DNA from: Clostridiaceae bacterium DTU059
Lineage (GTDB): Bacteria; Bacillota; Clostridia; DSM-8532
Assembly (NCBI GenBank): GCA_001512555.1
Contig: LFSK01000172.1
Location: forward strand, 1-43,909
Reading direction: 5' to 3'
DNA: 43,909 nt
A program made the position numbers and the translations under genes. The notes beneath the pieces are model-generated. The model was not told the DNA's origin and searched no databases. It was given only the letters and a program-made list of their open reading frames with translations. Positions 25,024 through 33,286 of this stretch are shown in pieces. Within the stretch, counting starts at the first letter, position 1. Every line of letters starts with the position of its first letter.

Positions 25024-28000
25024 TTAACCTAATCCGAACAGCGATAACTGGCTGCTTTCGTCCATTCCGTCCAGGCAGCCGTGTTCTGACAGGATTTCAA
25101 TGACCGCCTTGGATATGCCTGATTTCATTTTCAGATCCTCTATGGATACAAATTCCCCATCTTTTCGGGAATCCACAATATTGGCCGCTGCCGCGGTTCC
25201 CAGCCCCTGCAGTGCGGTGAGGGGAGGCAGTATGCCATCCTCGGTTATTATGAAGCGGGTAGCATGGGATTTATACAGATCCACAGGCAGGCAGTTAATG
25301 CCCCGTGCATACATTTCTCTTGCCACCTCCAGAATGGTCAGAAGGTCTTTCTCCTTTTGGGTGACCATCTTGCCCTTATCCTCTATATCCTTTATAGCCA
25401 GGCTGACTGCGTCAGGCCCCCGGGATATGATGTTGGCGTCAAAGCTGTCTGCCCGGACGCTGAAATAGGTGGCATAAAAGGCTTCCGGATAGTAGACCTT
25501 GAACCAGGCTATCCTGAATGCCATCATCACATATGCTGCGGCGTGAGCCTTTGGGAACATATATTTAATCTTCTTACAGGATTCTATGTACCAACCGGGA
25601 ACTCCCTTCTCCTCCATGAGGGTCTCCTGTTCGGGGGTAAGGCCTCTGCCCTTTCGGACACTCTCCATGATCTTGAAGGATGTTAAGGGTGGCAGGTCGT
25701 TCATTAAAAGGTAGGTCATGATATCATCACGGGTACAGATAACCTCCGACAACGTGGCCACCCCGTTTCTCACCAGGTCCTGAGCATTATTGAGCCACAC
25801 GTCGGTTCCGTGGGACAGACCCGAGATACGGATCAGTTCCCCAAAGGTGGTGGGCTTGGTATCCACAAGCATCTGCCTTACAAACTTGGTACCGAATTCG
25901 GGAACTCCGATGGTCCCCACCTGGCTGTCGATCTGCTCGGGAGTAACGCCCAGAGGTTCGGTCCCCGAGAAGATGCCCATGGTTTTTTTCTCACCCAGGG
26001 GTATGGCTCTGGCGTCCACCCCGGTTAAATCCTCCAGCATGCGGATAACAGTCGGATCATCGTGTCCCAGTATATCCAGCTTAAGAATTCTGCCGCTGAT
26101 GGAATGGTAATCAAAATGTGTCGTGATGATCTCGGAGCTGGTATCATCGGCAGGACGTTGTATGGGTGAAAAATCATAGATCTCCTTGTGCCGGGGCACC
26201 ACCATGACTCCGCCGGGATGCTGTCCCGTGGTGCGTTTGGTACCCATGCAGCCCGCCGCCAGCCGGTTAAGTTCGGCACGCGTTCCCGGTATCCCTCTTT
26301 CCTCCAGAAACTTCTTTGCAAAACCAAAGGCCGTCTTTTCTGCGATGGTGGCTATGGTGCCGGCACGGAAGGTATATCCTTCTCCGAACAGCTCCTCGGT
26401 ATATTTATGGGCTCTCGGCTGGTATTCCCCCGAGAAGTTCAGATCGATGTCAGGCTCCTTGTCGCCATCAAAGCCCAGGAAGGTTTCAAAGGGTATGTCA
26501 TGGCCATCCTTGATGAGGGGATTACCGCAATTGGGGCATGCCTTGTCAGGAAGGTCAAAGCCGCAGGCTACCTGCTTGTCCTTAACAAAGAACTCGGAAT
26601 ACCTGCAGTGCCCGCACCGGTAATGGGGCGGAAGTGCATTGACCTCGGTGATTCCGGTTAAAAAGGCTATGAAGGAAGAGCCCACCGACCCTCTGGATCC
26701 CACCATATAGCCATCGGACAAGGATTTTTGAACAAGCTTCCGTGCAATCATATACAGGGATGAAAATCCGTTTTTTATGATGGAACCAAGTTCACGATCC
26801 ACCCTCTGCCTCACCAGTTCGGGAAGGGGATCCCCATACATATCCCTGGCCATATCCTCACTTATGCGTTTAACATCCTCTTCAGCACCCTCCAGAGAAG
26901 GCGGGAAAGTACCATCGGGAATGGGAAGGACATCCTCTATGCTCTCACTTATGGCTACCGGATTGGTTACAACTACCTGAAAGGCCTCGTCCTCACCCAA
27001 GTAGGAAAACTCCTCCAGCATCTCATCGGTAGTTCTGAAATAAATAGGTGCCTGCTTGTCGGCATCCTTGTATCCCTGACCTGTCTGAAGGATCTGTCTG
27101 AACACAGCATCATCGGGATCCAGAAAATGAACGTCGCAGGTAGCAACCACCGGCTTTCCCAGCTGATCTCCCAACGCCACAATCTGACGGTTTAAATCTC
27201 TTAAGGCTTCCTCATCCTTAACCATACCCTCCCGGACCAGAAACTGGTTGTTGCCGATGGGTTGTATCTCCAGATAGTCGTAGCGGGCGGCTATGGTCTC
27301 AATCTCTTCACTGGGTTTTCCTTCCCGCAGGGCACGGTATAATTCGCCTGCCTCACAGCCGCTTCCTATAATCAGCCCATCACGGTACTTCTCGAATAGG
27401 GACCAGGGCACCCTGGGTCTTTTGTAAAAAAAGTTCAGATGGCTTTCTGAAACGATCTTATAAAGGTTTTTAAGACCGGTTTGATTCTTTACCAGAATTA
27501 CCGCATGGTATGTATCGGCGCTTTTATAGTCCAGTTCACCATTGTTGTTATATCTTTCATCCACAAGAAGATAGGCCTCCATCCCGTAAATCACCTTTAT
27601 CTCCCTGTTGGACTTTTTGAGCTTGGCGGCTACCTCCTGTGCCTCCGGGAATGCCTGAACCACACCATGGTCGGTGATAGCAATGGCTTTATGCCCCCAA
27701 TCGGCGGCACGAGTAATCACATCCTTTACCGAGGTGATGGCATCAAGCTGGCTCATCTGGGTATGTAGATGAAGCTCCACTCTTTTTTGGGATGCCTGAT
27801 CCACCCTGACTTTCGGATTAGCTTCAATATACTCGATTGCCCTTAGCCTGATAGTGAGCTCCTTCTCATAGGCATCAAACTCTGCATCGCCGTTAACCCG
27901 GACATGGGATCCCACCTTCAGCTTCTCCTTTAAAACCTCCATCTCCTGTTCCTTAGCAAAAGCCTTGCAGGTAAGGGATGAGGTACGGTCGGTTATGTCC

Positions 28001-28842
28001 ATGCTCAGGAGGATACGCCCATTTTTCAGTTCACGGGTCTCCATCCTGATGATCTCACCGGACAGAACAACACTTCCCGAGTTTATGTCCACATCCACCA
28101 TGGGCAACGGCTCTCCCTTGAAGGGCCGGCCATAAATAACACGCTGATCATTGGAGTTCTGTCCCCGGTTTTCTCCGTTTCTTACGTACTTGCCAGAACC
28201 CTTTTCCTGAGCGGCAGAAGTTGATGCCCCCCCTTTATTTCCGGGTATTGATGCCCCGGTTTCCTGACTGGAGAGCACCTGAGCTACAATTCTGGCCTCA
28301 CTCTCCATCTTCTCGGCGATATAATCAACCATCCCCCTCTTCCTGTCTTCAGTCTCACTGAAGGAAACCCTGACATCACTTTGGAACAGCATTCTGATAA
28401 CCTTCTCCATATGCTTTTCTGCCCCGGATGCCTTAAGTACTGAGCATCCCGATCCGGGAAGGCATACCATGAGTTGCCTGCCCCTAAGCCTGAACTCGGC
28501 ATTTTTCAGAAAGGGCGCCAAATGGGATTTGCTGCGGCAGGTGTAGCGGATGATTATTTCCTTGTGCCAGTCATCCAATTCTTCCGGAAAGGGTATGGTA
28601 AAGCCGGGTCTGATATCGACCCGTGCAGAAAAATAGTCTGTAAGTGTTTTTTCAAGTTGCAGAATTTTATCAGGACAGATCTGCTGGCTGATATCCAGAC
28701 AGAGTTCGATTCTTTTTTCAGACTTGTGATAATTGAGTTTGGTAATAAAGGCTTTTGAGAAATCCTGCTGTAACTGATCTATGGGTATGATGTGTTTAAA
28801 CGCCTCGCAAAGGGATGACTTTTTGAGAACGTTTTCATCCAT
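25024..28842 (-). CDS. polC: PolC-type DNA polymerase III alpha subunit lacking the inserted proofreading exonuclease
   Basis: The replicative polymerase of Firmicutes. Domains in order: N-terminal region (1-240), OB fold (about 255-340), PHP domain (from HLHT at 357), zinc ribbon (C743, C746, C760, C769, C772) and the polymerase core with PDIDLNFSG (catalytic Asp798 and Asp800), then fingers and C-terminal helix-hairpin-helix parts. Family proteins are about 1430-1440 aa; this one is 1272. The missing part is specific: PHP sequence VIYGMEAYLLVD runs into NNNGELDYKSADTYHAVIL (about 417-450), where PolC normally carries a 160-170-residue DEDD exonuclease (FDVETTGL type). No such motif occurs anywhere in the protein. 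The nine PHP metal-ligand positions look intact. The frame is open throughout, so this is not a frameshift. Confidence 0.95.
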   Translation of the reverse strand: MDENVLKKSSLCEAFKHIIPIDQLQQDFSKAFITKLNYHKSEKRIELCLDISQQICPDKILQLEKTLTDYFSARVDIRPGFTIPFPEELDDWHKEIIIRYTCRSKSHLAPFLKNAEFRLRGRQLMVCLPGSGCSVLKASGAEKHMEKVIRMLFQSDVRVSFSETEDRKRGMVDYIAEKMESEARIVAQVLSSQETGASIPGNKGGASTSAAQEKGSGKYVRNGENRGQNSNDQRVIYGRPFKGEPLPMVDVDINSGSVVLSGEIIRMETRELKNGRILLSMDITDRTSSLTCKAFAKEQEMEVLKEKLKVGSHVRVNGDAEFDAYEKELTIRLRAIEYIEANPKVRVDQASQKRVELHLHTQMSQLDAITSVKDVITRAADWGHKAIAITDHGVVQAFPEAQEVAAKLKKSNREIKVIYGMEAYLLVDERYNNNGELDYKSADTYHAVILVKNQTGLKNLYKIVSESHLNFFYKRPRVPWSLFEKYRDGLIIGSGCEAGELYRALREGKPSEEIETIAARYDYLEIQPIGNNQFLVREGMVKDEEALRDLNRQIVALGDQLGKPVVATCDVHFLDPDDAVFRQILQTGQGYKDADKQAPIYFRTTDEMLEEFSYLGEDEAFQVVVTNPVAISESIEDVLPIPDGTFPPSLEGAEEDVKRISEDMARDMYGDPLPELVRQRVDRELGSIIKNGFSSLYMIARKLVQKSLSDGYMVGSRGSVGSSFIAFLTGITEVNALPPHYRCGHCRYSEFFVKDKQVACGFDLPDKACPNCGNPLIKDGHDIPFETFLGFDGDKEPDIDLNFSGEYQPRAHKYTEELFGEGYTFRAGTIATIAEKTAFGFAKKFLEERGIPGTRAELNRLAAGCMGTKRTTGQHPGGVMVVPRHKEIYDFSPIQRPADDTSSEIITTHFDYHSISGRILKLDILGHDDPTVIRMLEDLTGVDARAIPLGEKKTMGIFSGTEPLGVTPEQIDSQVGTIGVPEFGTKFVRQMLVDTKPTTFGELIRISGLSHGTDVWLNNAQDLVRNGVATLSEVICTRDDIMTYLLMNDLPPLTSFKIMESVRKGRGLTPEQETLMEEKGVPGWYIESCKKIKYMFPKAHAAAYVMMAFRIAWFKVYYPEAFYATYFSVRADSFDANIISRGPDAVSLAIKDIEDKGKMVTQKEKDLLTILEVAREMYARGINCLPVDLYKSHATRFIITEDGILPPLTALQGLGTAAAANIVDSRKDGEFVSIEDLKMKSGISKAVIEILSEHGCLDGMDESSQLSLFGLG

Positions 28843-28942
28843 GGTTCTTTCAGTCCTTTCAAGAAGTGCTGGCTGATCATTGGTTAAATCCTATACCCAT
28901 ATTCTATCATATGAGTCCTCAATGGTGGAGCTCTTTTACATG

Positions 28943-29491
28943 TCAAACAGACCCGAAATCACTGAAGGGAAAGATGCGCAGTAGACATCGTCCGATGACA
29001 CGATCCTTGTTCACAGGCCCAAACACCCGGCTGTCACGGCTCTTATTTGGCAGCCTGTTATCACCCAGAACATAGATACAGCCTTCAGGCACAATCATAT
29101 CTGAATAGAGATCATTCATTTCATCGGTATGGGAACCATTGATATAGGTCTCCTGCAGCTCTTGCCCATCCACATAGACCTTGCCGTCCCGTATAAGAAC
29201 ATGCTGATTTTCAACGGCTATAATCCGCTTGATGGCATGCTTGCGCCTGTCTCCCAAAAGTTCGGGGATTCGCATGACAACGATATCCCCCTGGCGCAAG
29301 GTACCAAAGCGTGGTGTAATGCTCTCTATAATCAGCACATCGTTATTCTTCAGGGTAGGAACCATGGAAGTTCCTTCAACAATGGTGATCCTGCCCAGAA
29401 ACAACACAATCAGAAGGGCCAGCAATACGGCAACACCGATATGCAGCCCCCAATCAAGGATTTCCTTTATTATTTTATTCTTAATCTTCAC
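28943..29491 (-). CDS. lepB: Signal peptidase I
   Basis: A 182-aa type I signal peptidase that removes signal peptides from secreted proteins at the outer face of the membrane. One N-terminal span (about 15-33) precedes the catalytic EGTSMVPTL (Ser42). KHAIKRIIAV supplies the general-base Lys88, and GDNRLPNKSRDSRVFGPV is the conserved C-terminal box. A GTG start overlaps the aspS 3' end by 11 nt, with GGTGAG 8 nt upstream, so it is translationally coupled to aspS. Clostridia often carry several LepB paralogues. Confidence 0.93.
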   Translation of the reverse strand: MKIKNKIIKEILDWGLHIGVAVLLALLIVLFLGRITIVEGTSMVPTLKNNDVLIIESITPRFGTLRQGDIVVMRIPELLGDRRKHAIKRIIAVENQHVLIRDGKVYVDGQELQETYINGSHTDEMNDLYSDMIVPEGCIYVLGDNRLPNKSRDSRVFGPVNKDRVIGRCLLRIFPFSDFGSV

Positions 29492-31277
29492 TTTTCTTGC
29501 TCACCGTCTTGATATGAAGCTCCTCAAGCTGCTTTTCCTCCACCACATCAGGAGCGTTGGACATCAGGCATGAAGCTGCTTGAACCTTTGGAAAGGCTAT
29601 GACATCACGGATGTTATCGGTGCCTGCAAGGAGCATGGTCAGCCGATCCAGTCCGAATGCCATCCCGCCGTGGGGCGGAGTGCCATATTTAAAGGCTTCA
29701 AGCATGAACCCGAAGCGATCCCTGGCCTGCTCGTCAGAAAGCCCGATCACACGGAACATTTTAGCCTGGAGTTCCTGGCTGTGGATACGAATGCTTCCGC
29801 CACCAACCTCGTAACCATTCATAACCAAATCGTAGGCCTTGGAGCGAACCTTTCCGGGATCTGAATCCAGGTACTCTATATCTTCGTCCATGGGAGCCGT
29901 AAACATGTGGTGTCTGGCAACCCAGCGTTTTTCTTCCTCATCATATTCCAGCAGCGGGAATTCGGTTACCCAAAGAATATCGTAGCGGTCATGGTCGATG
30001 AGCCCCAGCTTCTCCCCCAATTCCAGCCGCAGATGTCCCAGGGCATCAAAGACAATCTCATCCCTGTCCGCCACAAAGAGGAGCAAATCCCCGGGTTTTG
30101 CATCCAATCTGTCTTTTATATTCTCAATCTCGGTTTCACTAAGAAATTTGGCAATGGGGGATCTAAGTCCGTCCTCCTCCACCACCATCCATGCGAGGCC
30201 TTTTGCCTTATAGGTTTTTGCAACCTCACCCAAAGCATCGATCTCTCTGCGGGAAAACTTTGAGCCTGCTCCTATGGCATTGATAGCACGTACGCTGCCA
30301 CCGTTTTCCACCGCATCTTTGAAGACTTTGAACCCTGATTCAGCCACAAGGTCGGAAACATTCACAAGCTCAAGCCCAAAACGGGTGTCAGGCTTATCCG
30401 ATCCAAAACGCTCCATGGCCTCTGCATAGGTCAGCCTCCTGAATGGAGCCGGCATGTCGATGCCCAGCGCTTCCCTGAACAGGCGGCTTACAAAACCCTC
30501 GTTGATGGCCATCACATCTTCCACATCCACAAAGGACATCTCAAGGTCAATCTGGGTAAACTCAGGCTGCCGGTCAGCCCTGAGGTCCTCATCCCTGAAA
30601 CACTTGACAATTTGCATGTAACGGTCAAATCCCGATACCATCAGAAGCTGCTTGAATATCTGAGGGGATTGGGGAAGAGCATAGAATTTGCCCGGATGGA
30701 TTCGGCTGGGAACCAGATAATCCCTTGCCCCTTCCGGCGTGCTCTTGGTGAGAACAGGTGTCTCTATCTCACAAAACCCGTTTTCATCATAGTAGTCGCG
30801 GGCAATCTTTGCTATCCGGTGGCGTAGCATGAGATTCCGCTGTAAATCTGGCCGGCGCAGATCCAGATAACGGTGCTTAAGCCTCAAAACCTCATTGGCA
30901 TCCGAGTTCTCCTCGATATGAAATGGTGGGGTCTCGGATCTGTTGAGGATCCTGAGTTCGGAAGCAATTATTTCGACCTCTCCGGTTTCCATGTTTTTAT
31001 TGATGGCATCGTCGCTTCTTCGTGCAAGAGTTCCCCTCACCGCCAGAACAAATTCGCTCCTGACCTGAGAGGCCTTTTCGTGAAGTTCGGGATCGGTCTC
31101 ACTGTTGAATACAACCTGAATGATGCCGCTTCTGTCCCTTAGGGTAACAAAAATCAGTTTACCCAAATCCCTTCTTCTCTGCACCCATCCCATGACCACC
31201 ACTTCACGGCCAACGTCGGATGGCTTGAGTTCTGTGCAACGATGTGTTCTTTTCATGCCTTTTATGGTCTCTGACAT
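29481..31277 (-). CDS. aspS: Aspartyl-tRNA synthetase, bacterial type
   Basis: A 598-aa class II synthetase that charges tRNA-Asp. An N-terminal OB anticodon-binding domain (VMGWVQRRRDLGKLIFVTLRDR) precedes motif 2 (FRDEDLRADRQPEFTQID), the bacterial GAD insertion (about 290-420), and motif 3 (GMAFGLDRLTMLLAGTDNIRD). Whether it also charges tRNA-Asn cannot be judged here. It lies 17 bp downstream of hisS, a pairing conserved in many Firmicutes. No T-box leader is visible upstream of the hisS-aspS pair. Confidence 0.96.
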   Translation of the reverse strand: MSETIKGMKRTHRCTELKPSDVGREVVVMGWVQRRRDLGKLIFVTLRDRSGIIQVVFNSETDPELHEKASQVRSEFVLAVRGTLARRSDDAINKNMETGEVEIIASELRILNRSETPPFHIEENSDANEVLRLKHRYLDLRRPDLQRNLMLRHRIAKIARDYYDENGFCEIETPVLTKSTPEGARDYLVPSRIHPGKFYALPQSPQIFKQLLMVSGFDRYMQIVKCFRDEDLRADRQPEFTQIDLEMSFVDVEDVMAINEGFVSRLFREALGIDMPAPFRRLTYAEAMERFGSDKPDTRFGLELVNVSDLVAESGFKVFKDAVENGGSVRAINAIGAGSKFSRREIDALGEVAKTYKAKGLAWMVVEEDGLRSPIAKFLSETEIENIKDRLDAKPGDLLLFVADRDEIVFDALGHLRLELGEKLGLIDHDRYDILWVTEFPLLEYDEEEKRWVARHHMFTAPMDEDIEYLDSDPGKVRSKAYDLVMNGYEVGGGSIRIHSQELQAKMFRVIGLSDEQARDRFGFMLEAFKYGTPPHGGMAFGLDRLTMLLAGTDNIRDVIAFPKVQAASCLMSNAPDVVEEKQLEELHIKTVSKKSED

Positions 31278-31294
31278 ATGATCTATCTGCCTTT

Positions 31295-32563
31295 CTAGTC
31301 GGTTTCCCTTATCTTGACAAGCCTGTCTATAAGGGTATCAAGACTTATATCCTTGAATTCTCCGGTTTTCATATCCTTCAAAGATGCCTTGTTGCTCTCC
31401 ACCTCGTTGTCCCCGATTATGAGCGCATATCTGGCACCCAGCTTATCCGCATATTTCATCTGAGCTTTTACGCTCCTGCCCATGATATCCTTTATGCACG
31501 TAATGCCTTCGGATCTGAGCTCCCAGGCAAGCTTTTCACAGAGCTTTTCTGCCTTTTCCCCAATGGATCCAAGATAGATATCCGGGCCTGGCCTGATCGG
31601 GATTTCAATCCCCTGGCTTTCCATCTCAAGGAGCAGCCTCTCAACGCCTATGGCAAAACCAATCCCCGGTGTGGGCGCTCCGCCGCAGGTTTCAATCAGA
31701 CCGTCATATCGGCCACCGCCGCAGACGGTACCCTGGCTGCCTATGTTTCGTGATACAAACTCAAAAACAGTCCTGTTGTAGTAATCCAGTCCTCTGACAA
31801 TTCCCTTGTCAATCTCATAATGTATACCGATGTCCTGGAGCTTTTGGGTCACCTTTTCAAAATGCACCCTGCAATCATCACAGATATGATCCAGAAGAAC
31901 TGGCGCCTCTTTAAGATGCTGCCTGCAGCCTTCATCCTTACAATCAAGAATGCGCATGGGGTTGCGGTCTATGCGTTCCTTACAGGTTTCGCACATATTC
32001 CCTATTCTGTCAGCCAAAAATTCTTTCAGCTTCTGATTGTAAGCCGCCCGGCATTCGGGGCAGCCAATGCTGTTCAGGTTAAGGGTGAGGTTCTTGATGT
32101 TGAGACTGTCAAAAAACAGAACCAAAAGGGAGATGATCTCCGCATCAGCCGACGCATCCCCTGCTCCGAAAAGCTCAACCCCAAGCTGATGGAATTCGCG
32201 GAAGCGGCCTTTTTGCATCTTCTCATAGCGGTAGGCCGTGATATTATAAAACAGTTTTGTGGGCTGGGGCAATGAGGCCATACCGTGTTCGATATAGCTC
32301 CGGACTACACCTGCGGTACCTTCCGGGCGCAGGGTGAGGCTTCTTCCGCCCTTGTCCTCAAAGGTATACATCTCCTTTTGGACAATATCGGTGGTATCGC
32401 CAACCCCCCGCTGAAACAGTTCGGTATGCTCGAAAACAGGCAGACGAATCTCCCTGTAGCCGAATCTTCTGCAAATCTCTGCAAACTTCTGCTCCACAAA
32501 GATCCATTTATCTATCTCGTCAGGCAGTATGTCATGGGTTCCTTTCGGCGCCTGTGTCAACAT
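31295..32563 (-). CDS. hisS: Histidyl-tRNA synthetase
   Basis: A 422-aa class II synthetase that charges tRNA-His. It starts with the typical LTQAPKGTHDILP, has motif 2 with LRPEGTAGVVRSYIEHG, the histidine-specific VRGLDYYNRTVFEF, and motif 3 around GVERLLLEME, ending with the anticodon domain. The track starts at ATG 32581; ATG 32563 gives the usual N-terminus and has GGGAG about 11 nt upstream, so I prefer it. It is the first gene of the hisS-aspS-lepB run, directly behind a strong promoter. Confidence 0.95.
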   Translation of the reverse strand: MLTQAPKGTHDILPDEIDKWIFVEQKFAEICRRFGYREIRLPVFEHTELFQRGVGDTTDIVQKEMYTFEDKGGRSLTLRPEGTAGVVRSYIEHGMASLPQPTKLFYNITAYRYEKMQKGRFREFHQLGVELFGAGDASADAEIISLLVLFFDSLNIKNLTLNLNSIGCPECRAAYNQKLKEFLADRIGNMCETCKERIDRNPMRILDCKDEGCRQHLKEAPVLLDHICDDCRVHFEKVTQKLQDIGIHYEIDKGIVRGLDYYNRTVFEFVSRNIGSQGTVCGGGRYDGLIETCGGAPTPGIGFAIGVERLLLEMESQGIEIPIRPGPDIYLGSIGEKAEKLCEKLAWELRSEGITCIKDIMGRSVKAQMKYADKLGARYALIIGDNEVESNKASLKDMKTGEFKDISLDTLIDRLVKIRETD

Positions 32564-32604
32564 CCTTCGCCACACTCCCATCCGTTCGTCTAGTCTATCG
32601 ATTC

Positions 32605-32633
32605 ATTGTAACCATTCAGTCAAGGGTTGTCAA
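32605..32633 (-). promoter_or_regulatory. Sigma-A promoter of hisS-aspS-lepB
   Basis: Perfect TTGACA (32633-32628), 17-bp spacer and TACAAT (32610-32605) on the minus strand. The start of transcription should be near 32598, leaving a leader of about 35 nt, too short for a T-box. Confidence 0.9.
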
Positions 32634-32915
32634 CGCATGGCATACTGCTGAGCACTGCAATTCTGCCATGGGCTGCCCATTGATCCGGCATCCCTGATCA
32701 GCTGGTTCAGTCGTTGTATTTCTTATACTTTGGATGGCGGCCGGTCATCTTGAATCATTTACACATCCTTATGAGCGGGTTTAATTCTCCCTGGATATTT
32801 CCCGCTCCCCTCCCAGCAGCACCACGTCATGCTCCTGGTCCGTGTATTAGCTATTTTATCATATATGCTGAAACAGATAGAAGTGAGAAAAGAAAAAAGA
32901 GCGGAGTGACCGGTA
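32634..32915. other. Gene-free spacer upstream of hisS
   Basis: I see no credible gene, terminator or structured RNA in this stretch. The plus-strand 107-aa ORF crossing it has no good ribosome site and runs into the palindromic element that follows. Confidence 0.5.
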
Positions 32916-33116
32916 TTTACGGGATCTCTGCAATCACTTACCCGCTCGTAATGGTATCCACATATGTCATTGCGAGGAGGCCTTGCCGACGAAGCAATCT
33001 CACGAAATGGAGGTTGGATGTGAGAGGTGAGAAATGAGAATCTAAGAAGGTTTAGAGGTCGAGATTGCCGCGTTCAGCTTCGCTTCACTCTCAATGACAA
33101 TAAGAGATCCCGTAAA
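32916..33116. repeat. Nested palindromic (MITE/REP-like) element 1
   Basis: Three inverted-repeat pairs are nested. TTTACGGGATCTCT (32916-32929) pairs with AGAGATCCCGTAAA (33103-33116), perfect over 14 bp. TGTCATTGCGAG (32965-32976) pairs with CTCTCAATGACA (33088-33099), one mismatch. GCAATCTC (32994-33001) pairs with GAGATTGC (33061-33068). The TCATTGCGAGG...CGAAGCAATCTC core resembles a palindromic repeat that I recall from many unrelated bacterial genomes. No transposase is present, so it would be non-autonomous. Confidence 0.75.
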
Positions 33117-33121
33117 GGTAA

Positions 33122-33251
33122 GGTCGCATTGCGATAAGACACCGAAACATCCTGTGAGAATGAGATAAGGGCGGCTGTTGTTTGAGCGGAGCGAGTTCAG
33201 CCGACCCTCATTCGAACAGTTGATGTTTCGCAGACGTGCCGCTCAGCGACC
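33122..33251. repeat. Nested palindromic element 2
   Basis: A second nested inverted repeat directly follows element 1. GGTCGC (33122) pairs with GCGACC (33246), CGAAACATC (33143-33151) with GATGTTTCG (33222-33230), CTGTGAGAATGAG (33152) with CTCATTCGAACAG (33207, three mismatches), and GGGCGGCTG (33169) with CAGCCGACCC (33198). The transcript of either strand would fold into one long stem. It ends about 23 bp from the kinase stop codon. Confidence 0.65.
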
Positions 33252-33286
33252 GGGCTTTGCGGGATCACTGTTATCATTCGCCCGGT
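33249..33286. other. Inverted repeat across the histidine kinase stop codon
   Basis: ACCGGGC (33249-33255) and GCCCGGT (33280-33286) form a 7-bp stem around the kinase stop codon (33274-33276). No T-tract follows on either strand. It abuts element 2, suggesting that insertion of the palindromes reshaped the gene's 3' end. Confidence 0.4.

Noticed and set aside
27500-27580. Frameshift or deletion artefact as the cause of the short PolC
   Set aside because: The frame is open on both sides, the linker reads as plausible protein, and conserved PHP sequence resumes precisely, which argues for a clean domain loss; an assembly deletion still needs read-level checking.
32564-32700. T-box riboswitch upstream of hisS-aspS
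   Set aside because: The strong promoter at 32605-32633 leaves a leader of only about 35 nt, and no TGGNACC-type antiterminator sequence is visible.
32714-33037. 107-aa plus-strand ORF in the spacer upstream of hisS
   Set aside because: No good ribosome site, and its C-terminal half is translated palindromic repeat DNA (VIARRPCRRSNL), a common artefact of such repeats.
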